A stretch of 12,233 nucleotides of DNA from an uncultured Clostridia bacterium (GTDB taxonomy: Bacteria > Bacillota > Clostridia > Christensenellales > Aristaeellaceae): contig CALCUD010000129.1 in assembly GCA_937906775.1 (NCBI GenBank), positions 1-12,233 of the forward strand. Direction: 5' to 3'. Shown here one piece after another: positions 6,197-12,233 of the stretch. The translations under genes were made by a program, and so were the position numbers. How positions within the stretch are numbered: position 1 is the first letter of the stretch; every line of letters begins with the position of its first letter. The notes beneath the pieces were generated by a model that ran no database searches, had not been told where the DNA came from, and was given only the letters and a program-made list of their open reading frames with translations.

Positions 6197-7993
6197 ATGA
6201 AATGTTCCGAATGCGGACAATGGAACCGTGCGGCAATGCCACACTGCACATATTGCGGTGCTCCGTTAAATATTGATGAGTCTGTCCGTATTACATGGAA
6301 AAATTCTTTAAAAGACGGCGGACAATCAACAAAATATCTTCGGGCAGATGAGTTCGGGCAAGTTGATACGACCGTTGAATCGAGAGATGCATTAGCTCAG
6401 GAGATGCATGATCTGAAGAGAAGAAAACAGGAAGGCGCAGAAAAACAGGCTGAGCTGAAACGCGTCGCTGGAAATTCCGTTTCTGGATGTATCCACAACA
6501 GTGACGAACCGAATTCCGGATGGAAAGAGATCCCGGATGAAATGAATGGTACAATCGTCATGAAACGGATTTCATCCGAAGACAGACGTTTTCAGGCAGA
6601 ATCTGAACTTCGACACAGAATACGTTATCTTGATGACCATGGAGAATATCTTGAATCCAGAACTTATGATCCTTCTTATCAGAATCATGATATACAGACA
6701 AGCTGGACATATTCAGCTTCATCCGGTCTGCCGGGACAGCTAAAACAAAAAAACAAGAAAACATTTTCATTTCTTAAAGGTTTGATCTGTTTTTTGGCAG
6801 GTTGTTTATTGCTTGCAGGAGGATATTTGGCTTTCAATTATATATCCGGACTCAGATCAGGCGTAAAGCTTAATTCATCCGCAACTGTGACAGCCTCCAT
6901 GCTGGATGACCTTGCCGCACATACTATTCTCATCCCCGGAGAGGAAGGGACACAGATCTATATTCGCGAAACACATTCCAGTTATGTGGTTTCCGAAGGG
7001 TTCGCAACTGTTCAGATCGCTGATCATATCTGGTATGATAATTATGAAGGTCAGCTGGATGAAACAATGGACGTCACACTAACACCTTTCCTGAAAGCAT
7101 CGTCAGGCAAACAAACGCCTCTTGATCCTATTCAGTATACAATCACCATTCCTCTCAGCCCTATTGCATTGGAAACTCCCGACGCACTGCGAACAGAAGT
7201 TTCCACAACCATGTCCACGATTCAAATCATGGTCCGACCAGGTTCGCGCGTTACGGTAAACGGAAAAGACTGCTCGGATACCGTTTCATCCGAAAGCGGA
7301 TTAATGAGTTATAATGCCACGGTACAGCCGATCGGTGACAACCAGTATACAATCGTTGTGCGCTCTCAGTATTGCCGGGATAATACACTGGTTGTAACCC
7401 TTTACCGTGCGCCTCAGGAAATACCGCTTGATCTTGCTGTCGGAACATACGGAACAACAAATGAAAAAATCATGAAAGTAACCGCAACAACCCTGCCCGG
7501 TGCATATGTGGATGTCAGCACGCCTCATTCCGATCTTGATATCACTGAACTTGATTCCAGCGGAAAGTTTACTTTTAATGCGATTTTCGACCACATCGGT
7601 AATAATACGATATCCATCAGCAGTTCCTACCCCGGAAAGAAAACTTCCGTGGTGGAACATACGGTATATTATCTGCCGCCCGCATCTGAATATACAGTGA
7701 AGGCATGGCCGCTGTCCCCTGAAGGTTACAGTGAATTGTTGAGCAATATTAATGTCCGGGCAGCCAATGCACAAGTATACGTTGTCACCGGTGTGGTACA
7801 GTATTCCGTCTCAGAAAAGCCTCAGATGGTTGTAATCAATACATCCGAAGACGGAAAATCCCAGCCTGTTCTGGTTCAGAACTTCACGAATACCACATGG
7901 GAGGTCGGTCAATACTACCGCATCTATGCTGATGCCTATTCAACGTATAACAGTATGCCCTGGCTGTATGCAAGATTTACGTATAATAAATAA
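6197..7993 (+). CDS. Zinc-ribbon single-pass membrane protein with Ig-like extracytoplasmic repeats
   Basis: I do not recognise a named family for this 598-residue protein, but its layout is clear. Residues 3-20 form a zinc ribbon (C3-x2-C6, C17-x2-C20). Residues about 62-90 are highly charged and helix-forming, perhaps coiled coil. One transmembrane segment lies at about 191-216 and the remainder is beta-rich. Two diverged tandem units at about 345-405 and 430-495 share PGxxVxV, then SSG...FNA or SYNA, then IGxNxxxI or IGDNxYTI, suggesting bacterial Ig-like domains. The last 90 residues, with VVTGVVQYSV and WEVGQYYRIYADAY, resemble an OB-like fold. The expected topology is zinc ribbon inside and repeats outside. 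AGGAG is six bases before the ATG. It sits 12 bases after the LCP gene and 22 before an exported DUF3298-type gene, so an envelope role is inferred. Confidence 0.78.
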   Translation: MKCSECGQWNRAAMPHCTYCGAPLNIDESVRITWKNSLKDGGQSTKYLRADEFGQVDTTVESRDALAQEMHDLKRRKQEGAEKQAELKRVAGNSVSGCIHNSDEPNSGWKEIPDEMNGTIVMKRISSEDRRFQAESELRHRIRYLDDHGEYLESRTYDPSYQNHDIQTSWTYSASSGLPGQLKQKNKKTFSFLKGLICFLAGCLLLAGGYLAFNYISGLRSGVKLNSSATVTASMLDDLAAHTILIPGEEGTQIYIRETHSSYVVSEGFATVQIADHIWYDNYEGQLDETMDVTLTPFLKASSGKQTPLDPIQYTITIPLSPIALETPDALRTEVSTTMSTIQIMVRPGSRVTVNGKDCSDTVSSESGLMSYNATVQPIGDNQYTIVVRSQYCRDNTLVVTLYRAPQEIPLDLAVGTYGTTNEKIMKVTATTLPGAYVDVSTPHSDLDITELDSSGKFTFNAIFDHIGNNTISISSSYPGKKTSVVEHTVYYLPPASEYTVKAWPLSPEGYSELLSNINVRAANAQVYVVTGVVQYSVSEKPQMVVINTSEDGKSQPVLVQNFTNTTWEVGQYYRIYADAYSTYNSMPWLYARFTYNK

Positions 7994-8015
7994 TGAAAGT
8001 AAGGTGAGGTTCAGA

Positions 8016-8771
8016 ATGTATAGAAAATTCATTGTATTCCTGTTGTTATTTATTCTTGCGGTCAATGTTTCATTTTGCGAACTGGTATCACTCTGCGAAG
8101 ACCTTAGCGGAGCAGTGTCTGTTCCTTACGATGATTCTGATCCGTCGTCGCATGTGTACACCTGTTCCTGGCGCTATCCTCAACTGGCGGATGATGATGA
8201 ATTCTCACGTGCGGTAAATGCGTTCTATCAAAAGAAAGAAGAAGACGCAATCATTTTCGACATTCCGATTCTTGCTGAATGTATGGCCGGTTATGATTTT
8301 GATATTCAATGCGAAACATCTTATTCCGTAACGTGTTCCAATGATGATTATATTTCGTTTCTGTTCACTCAGAGAGAAGCTTCACCGGAGTATGAAAGTC
8401 TCCGTTATTTCGGGCATACCTTTTCAAGGAAAGAGATTAAACCGGATTCTACTGTTTCGCTCCCCTATCTTCTTGGGATCCTTCAGAACGGACACAATGA
8501 TACCTGGCTTCAGGACAGGCAAACTGCAAAGGCTGACAGTATTGTCAGAGATCTTGTTTGGGACATGATTGATAAAAATGATATGAATTATGACTATTTC
8601 GATTGGATATCATACGATTATTTTACTGAAGTTTTTTTCCCTGAAGAAGATTTTTATCTGAACAGTGAGGGTAATCCGGTGTTTTTTATTCTTCCCGGGG
8701 AAATGGCCTCCGAAAAAGACGGTCTCCTCACGTTTGAAATTCTTCTTGAAGACATTTCGGATGAAATGTAA
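8016..8771 (+). CDS. Exported protein with DUF3298/RsiV-like C-terminal domain
   Basis: The ATG at 8016 has AAGGTGAGG six bases upstream; the frame extends further 5' but only inside the preceding gene. Residues 1-21 form a signal peptide (MYRKF plus a long hydrophobic core). The residues around C21 (VSFC) do not make a proper lipobox. The C-terminal part from about 195 contains the pattern YFTEVFFPEEDFYL, a short turn, then VFFILPGEMA and a closing acidic strand. That pattern resembles the DUF3298 domain found in extracytoplasmic anti-sigma factors such as RsiV and in other exported proteins. No cytoplasmic anti-sigma domain is present, so it is not an RsiV orthologue. It is last in the envelope operon. 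The domain match is by eye and could be wrong; export is more certain. Confidence 0.68.
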   Translation: MYRKFIVFLLLFILAVNVSFCELVSLCEDLSGAVSVPYDDSDPSSHVYTCSWRYPQLADDDEFSRAVNAFYQKKEEDAIIFDIPILAECMAGYDFDIQCETSYSVTCSNDDYISFLFTQREASPEYESLRYFGHTFSRKEIKPDSTVSLPYLLGILQNGHNDTWLQDRQTAKADSIVRDLVWDMIDKNDMNYDYFDWISYDYFTEVFFPEEDFYLNSEGNPVFFILPGEMASEKDGLLTFEILLEDISDEM

Positions 8772-8791
8772 CACAGAACAGGAAAAAGACA

Positions 8792-8818
8792 TTGAACGAA
8801 TGTATTTCGTCGTATAAT
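8792..8818 (+). promoter_or_regulatory. Probable ilvE promoter with a dyad in its spacer
   Basis: TTGAAC (8792-8797) and a perfect TATAAT (8813-8818) are separated by 15 bases. The inverted repeat ACGAA-N5-TTCGT (8796-8810) fills the spacer, where a bound repressor would block polymerase. There is no room for a T-box or long attenuator before ilvE. Confidence 0.5.
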
Positions 8819-8850
8819 AAAACAAAAATATAAGAAAGAAGGATAAGTCA

Positions 8851-9918
8851 ATGCTTGATATCAAAGTAACCTTGACCGATACACCCAAACAAAAACCCGC
8901 AGATGAATCCACACTCGGTTTCGGACGTCTGTTTACCGATCATATGTTCCTCATGGATTATGAAGAAGGTAAAGGCTGGATCAATGCCAGAATCGTCCCT
9001 TACGGAAGTTTTGATATGGATCCGGCCTGCATGGTTCTCCACTATGGTCAGGCTATCTTTGAAGGAACAAAATGTTATCGGCGCGCAGACGGCGGCCTTC
9101 AGCTTTTCCGTCCTGCAGACAATCTTGCCCGGATGTCCCGCAGTGCCGAACGTATGGGTATGCCTGCTCTCGATGAGGAATCAGCGCTTGAAGGCTTAAA
9201 ACAATTGGTCAAAGTCGATGCAGATTGGGTTCCTCATCGTGACGGAACATCATTGTATATTCGCCCGACAATGATCTCCACAGATGTCGGACTTGGTGTT
9301 CATGCCAGTAAAAAATACCTCTTCTATATCATTTTGAGTCCGGTCGGAGCATATTACAAAGAGGGATTGAAACCTGTCAGCATTTATATTGAGGATGAAT
9401 ATGTCCGTGCTGTTCGCGGCGGCGTAGGATTTACCAAGTGCGCCGGTAACTATGCCGCATCTATTCTGGCCGGATCCGTAGCTGAGAAAAAGGGATATTC
9501 TCAGGTCCTTTGGCTCGATGGCATTGAACAGAAATATGTTGAAGAAGTCGGTTCCATGAACATGATGTTTGCTTATGGAAATAAAATAGTTACTCCCATG
9601 CTGAACGGTTCCATTCTTCCTGGCATCACGCGCGACAGTATCCTGAAGCTTGCCTCTCAGCTCGGATATGAAACGGAAGAAGCACGTCTTGACATTAATG
9701 ATATTTTTGCCGACGCAAAAAGTGGTAAGCTGACAGAAGCTTTCGGTACAGGAACTGCTGCTGTTATCAGCCCGGTCGGTTCTCTTTGCCTGCGTGATGA
9801 AAAAATCACTTTGGGAGACGGGGGAATCGGAAAAGTGTCTCAAAAACTTTATGATACGTTGACCGGAATACAATACGGCAAGATTGAAGATCAAAACAAC
9901 TGGATCATCAACCTTTAA
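8851..9918 (+). CDS. ilvE: Branched-chain amino acid aminotransferase
   Basis: This PLP enzyme (fold type IV) transfers the amino group between glutamate and the 2-oxo acids of leucine, isoleucine and valine in the cytosol. The 355-residue protein matches the longer BCAT type. Seen: VLHYGQAIFEGTKCYR, a substrate-pocket and domain-opening block at about 62-77; SLYIRPTMI; the catalytic lysine K196 in GFTKCAGNYAAS; the PLP-binding EEVGSMN (E231-N237); and a C-terminal GTGTAAVISPVG loop that contacts the cofactor phosphate. The start at 8851 has AAGAAGGA seven bases upstream. It is followed after 18 bases by an unrecognised gene and then a pseudouridine synthase. No other branched-chain biosynthesis gene is in the window, so it probably acts as a stand-alone transaminase. 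Confidence 0.95.
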   Translation: MLDIKVTLTDTPKQKPADESTLGFGRLFTDHMFLMDYEEGKGWINARIVPYGSFDMDPACMVLHYGQAIFEGTKCYRRADGGLQLFRPADNLARMSRSAERMGMPALDEESALEGLKQLVKVDADWVPHRDGTSLYIRPTMISTDVGLGVHASKKYLFYIILSPVGAYYKEGLKPVSIYIEDEYVRAVRGGVGFTKCAGNYAASILAGSVAEKKGYSQVLWLDGIEQKYVEEVGSMNMMFAYGNKIVTPMLNGSILPGITRDSILKLASQLGYETEEARLDINDIFADAKSGKLTEAFGTGTAAVISPVGSLCLRDEKITLGDGGIGKVSQKLYDTLTGIQYGKIEDQNNWIINL

Positions 9919-9936
9919 TGACCGAAAGGGATATCA

Positions 9937-10962
9937 ATGCTTCGTAACAATACCTCACGACCGTTCTTATGGGCTGACAAAACCATGAGTTCATTGAAAG
10001 AAAACAAGCTTCAGGCCTGCGAGAAATATCTTGCAGGCCTTCCTTCCTTTTCTGTTTTCGACAGTAAATGTACTATCAATAATGTAGAGACATTTTATTC
10101 ATTCTCCTTTTTTTCAGAAGAAAATCATCCGGCGGTACTGCACACACCCGATTCGCTCCGCGAACACATACTTCAACTATTTTCTGATGAGATCAATTTT
10201 CTTTCGGATATCGAACATGAATTGCTTGTCAAAATCATTATTTCCGGCGGTCAATGGCCGCTGCGTGACTGGAATGATCTGGAACCTTCGGTTGGTCTTG
10301 TGCGCAGACTGTGGTGTTATACAACAGGACAGGATGAGAACCGCGTAATTCATCTTCCTCATCAACTCTGTACAGCTGCTTTACTGCTGCTGGCTGATGA
10401 ACGTCACCGCGAATTCAGAAAAACGTTGAATCAGATACAGGAAGCTATAGATAACACACTGTACCTGAACGGAATGATGGATGTCATTGCCCCAATGAAT
10501 CACCTGGCTTCGCTTCCGGAAGGAAAATCCATATCAGAGAAATCATTTCTGATCAGCAGGATGTTGAAAGCAGGATATGACTATATTACTGATTCAAAAG
10601 GAAATATGATCCTTATCCATTCCGGATTGGCAGATCCAGATTTGAATGCGCATCCGGCTAGTCAGTATCTTTCAGAAGATGTTTTAAACGCTGCGCTGAA
10701 CAGTACTGATAGCCTGGAAGATCCTTTATACAACCGTTTATTATCTCTTATTGATGGATCGCTTCGGCCGGATTTATTGCCAGAAGATATTGCTGACGAT
10801 ATGATCCTTTTAGCAAAACAAAATGTATCTCCTTCTGATATGAGATCTGCACTTTCCGCTTCGTTAATCTGCCTTCCCACCCGCGAAATGACAGATGCTC
10901 TGAACGACATGTATCAATTTGTTCCGCGTTGGTTATCCCTGAAAATGTCAAAGGTACAGTGA
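9937..10962 (+). CDS. Unrecognised 341-residue cytosolic protein
   Basis: I do not recognise a domain. The ATG at 9937 has GAAAGGGA upstream, with a spacing near seven. There is no signal peptide, transmembrane helix, repeat or cysteine cluster. The protein is moderately acidic and looks mainly helical, with a hydrophobic leucine-rich helix near residues 145-155 (TAALLLLADE), a central FRKTLNQIQEAIDNTL helix and a Trp-rich stretch near 105-130 (QWPLRDWND, RRLWCY). Codon use and G+C resemble the neighbours, so it is a real native gene. It sits 18 bases after ilvE, and its stop is two bases before the pseudouridine synthase start, so it is co-transcribed and probably translationally coupled with that gene. 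No function is inferred. Confidence 0.75.
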   Translation: MLRNNTSRPFLWADKTMSSLKENKLQACEKYLAGLPSFSVFDSKCTINNVETFYSFSFFSEENHPAVLHTPDSLREHILQLFSDEINFLSDIEHELLVKIIISGGQWPLRDWNDLEPSVGLVRRLWCYTTGQDENRVIHLPHQLCTAALLLLADERHREFRKTLNQIQEAIDNTLYLNGMMDVIAPMNHLASLPEGKSISEKSFLISRMLKAGYDYITDSKGNMILIHSGLADPDLNAHPASQYLSEDVLNAALNSTDSLEDPLYNRLLSLIDGSLRPDLLPEDIADDMILLAKQNVSPSDMRSALSASLICLPTREMTDALNDMYQFVPRWLSLKMSKVQ

Positions 10963-10964
10963 TT

Positions 10965-11834
10965 ATGGAGAAAAGAGAAATTAAGGTTCCTGTTGAATGT
11001 GAAGGAAAAAGAGCAGATCAGATTATTTATGCATTTTTCCCGGAACTAAGTCCGGAAATCATCAGAGATGCATTTAAACGCAGGGATGTTAAGCTGGATC
11101 ATATCAGAATATCAAAAGATACCAGAGTCTGTTCCGGTCAGATCCTTCAGATCTACTTTATAAGTTCTCCGGAAGTGTTGCCGCTCGACATTGTTTGGGA
11201 AGATCAGGATATTCTGCTTGTTAATAAACAGTCAGGTATAAGTGTTGAACCGGATTCACACGGTGGCTTAACATTGACAGATTTATGTTTTCGGCATGTC
11301 CGTGAACAATATTCCGATGCCGCTCCTCCGGCAGCCTGCCATAGATTGGATAATAAAACAAGCGGATTATGTCTTTTCTCCAAAAACGAAAAAGCTCACC
11401 GGATCCTTCTTGATGTTTTTCGCGAACGCTCTATGGAAAAAGAATATGAATGTCTCGTCAAAGGGATCATGAAACCGCCTAAAGCTGTTTGTAAAGCATG
11501 GTTGGTAAAGGATTCGGAACGGGCAAAGGTATCCGTATTCGATTCCAAAGTTCCCGGAAGCAAAGAGATTATTACGGCTTATGATTCTCTTTCTTCCGGT
11601 CCGATTTCAAGGCTTTCTGTTCATTTGATCACCGGCAGAACCCACCAGATTCGCGCCCATCTTGCAGCTCTCGGACATCCGATACTCGGAGATGATCTTT
11701 ACGGTGACCGTGAATTCAACAAGTCTCAGAAATGCCGCACTTTGAAACTTTGCGCCGTTTCGCTGTCACTGGATACTCACGGAAAGTTACCGGCGCTTGA
11801 CGATATCTGTTTCCGAATAAATGCTCCGTTTTAG
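10965..11834 (+). CDS. RluA-family pseudouridine synthase
   Basis: RluA-family enzymes convert uridine to pseudouridine in rRNA or tRNA. The start is the ATG at 10965, two bases after the previous stop, with AAAGG ten bases upstream. A longer form from 10929 lies inside the previous gene and adds no conserved sequence. Residues about 14-65 form an S4-type RNA-binding domain (KRADQII, then RRDVKLD and SGQILQIYF). The catalytic domain starts near 72 (DIVWEDQDILLVNKQSG) and contains the catalytic aspartate D129 in HRLDNKTSGL, followed by a K-E-Y segment and the conserved LITGRTHQIRAHLAALGHPILGD-like stretch. At 289 residues it is the normal family size. The exact target uridine cannot be assigned, since RluA, RluC and RluD types all share these motifs. 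Confidence 0.93.
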   Translation: MEKREIKVPVECEGKRADQIIYAFFPELSPEIIRDAFKRRDVKLDHIRISKDTRVCSGQILQIYFISSPEVLPLDIVWEDQDILLVNKQSGISVEPDSHGGLTLTDLCFRHVREQYSDAAPPAACHRLDNKTSGLCLFSKNEKAHRILLDVFRERSMEKEYECLVKGIMKPPKAVCKAWLVKDSERAKVSVFDSKVPGSKEIITAYDSLSSGPISRLSVHLITGRTHQIRAHLAALGHPILGDDLYGDREFNKSQKCRTLKLCAVSLSLDTHGKLPALDDICFRINAPF

Positions 11835-11842
11835 TGTTATTA

Positions 11843-11871
11843 TTGAATTGTTGTATATATCGAGGTATACT
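11843..11871 (+). promoter_or_regulatory. Promoter of the alpha-galactosidase gene
   Basis: TTGAAT (11843-11848), a 17-base spacer and TATACT (11866-11871) make a good housekeeping-type promoter starting about 34 bases before the coding start. The -10 region takes part in a partial dyad, GTATA (11853-11857) against TATAC (11866-11870), which might be an operator. Confidence 0.6.
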
Positions 11872-11904
11872 AATATAAACAAATTATGATTCAGGAGGTT
11901 TATT

Positions 11905-12233
11905 ATGCTTTCAGATCGTCCGCCTCTCGGTTGGAATACCTGGAACACCTTTGGCAGTAATATCAACGAATCTTTGATTATTGAAACAGCTGATTTGATG
12001 GTTTCTCAAGGTTATCTTGCTTCAGGTTATGAATATCTCGTTATTGATGATTGCTGGTCGCTTCATGAACGGGATGAAAACGGACTTCTTGTTCCGGATC
12101 CGGAGAAATTCCCTCACGGAATGAAATTCATCGGTGATATGCTTCATGAAAAAGGCTTGAAATTCGGTATTTATTCCTGTGCGGGTGTACAGACCTGTGC
12201 CGGTTATCCGTCCAGCTATGAACACGAGTTTAC
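11905..12233 (+). CDS. GH27-type alpha-galactosidase, N-terminal part
   Basis: The ATG at 11905 has a perfect AGGAGG six bases upstream, and the frame stays open to the window edge (109 codons seen). The N-terminus PPLGWNTWNTFG is the hallmark of clan GH-D alpha-galactosidases of family GH27. It is followed by GYEYLVIDDCW (an active-site strand with the paired aspartates), a FPHGMKFIGDMLHEKGLKFGIYS strand and a cysteine-containing turn (TCAGYPSS). These enzymes remove terminal alpha-1,6- or related galactose from plant oligosaccharides such as raffinose and galactomannan. No signal peptide is present, so it is probably cytosolic. The catalytic nucleophile region (usually KxD) lies beyond the window. 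It has its own promoter, so it probably begins a new transcription unit; downstream genes are unseen. Confidence 0.9.
   Translation, partial: MLSDRPPLGWNTWNTFGSNINESLIIETADLMVSQGYLASGYEYLVIDDCWSLHERDENGLLVPDPEKFPHGMKFIGDMLHEKGLKFGIYSCAGVQTCAGYPSSYEHEF

Noticed and set aside
8016..8771. Calling the DUF3298-type protein an RsiV anti-sigma factor
   Set aside because: It begins with a signal peptide and lacks a cytoplasmic anti-sigma domain, and no sigma factor gene is adjacent.
8772..8850. T-box or attenuator before ilvE
   Set aside because: Only 79 bases lie between the genes and a promoter occupies the middle; no stem-loop or T-box sequence is visible.
9250..9894. 214-residue minus-strand frame inside ilvE
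   Set aside because: Antisense to the catalytic part of a firmly identified aminotransferase, with no start signal.

Overview
The window looks like a chromosomal segment of a Gram-positive, low-to-mid-GC anaerobe of the Bacillota, most likely class Clostridia. The reasons are consistent AGGAGG-type ribosome binding sites, sigma-A-like TTGNNN/TATAAT promoters, a LytR-CpsA-Psr envelope protein, TmcAL beside acetate kinase, and a COG2509-type FAD protein. An alpha-galactosidase at the right edge fits a gut or plant-polysaccharide lifestyle. The genus cannot be read from the sequence.

Left edge (1-410): a GC-rich piece (202 of 360 bases are G/C by hand count) carries the tail of a Sel1-repeat-like protein and a short gene with an RNase HI N-terminal (viroplasmin-like) domain. 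It abuts, head-on, an acetate kinase gene that loses all family similarity at about base 410. The seam is AT-rich and holds a 7-bp-arm inverted repeat. This is either a real rearrangement or element boundary, or an assembly join.

410-2785: acetate kinase (minus) and tmcAL (plus) are divergently transcribed from one intergenic region. Both proteins consume or produce acetate: ATP/acetyl phosphate in one case, acetyl-adenylate for tRNA modification in the other. 2854-5004 (minus): an apparent redox operon of RseC-like membrane protein, thioredoxin and FAD-dependent dehydrogenase.

5201-8771 (plus): a three-gene envelope operon of an LCP-family protein, a zinc-ribbon single-pass membrane protein with Ig-like repeats, and an exported DUF3298-type protein. 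8851-11834 (plus): branched-chain aminotransferase, an unrecognised 341-residue protein and an RluA-type pseudouridine synthase in a tight cluster. 11905-12233: start of a GH27 alpha-galactosidase with its own promoter, cut by the window edge.

Most of the window is ordinary housekeeping DNA. The places worth a second look are the left seam, the redox operon and the envelope operon. I saw no tRNA, rRNA, CRISPR array, complete insertion sequence or strong intrinsic terminator.
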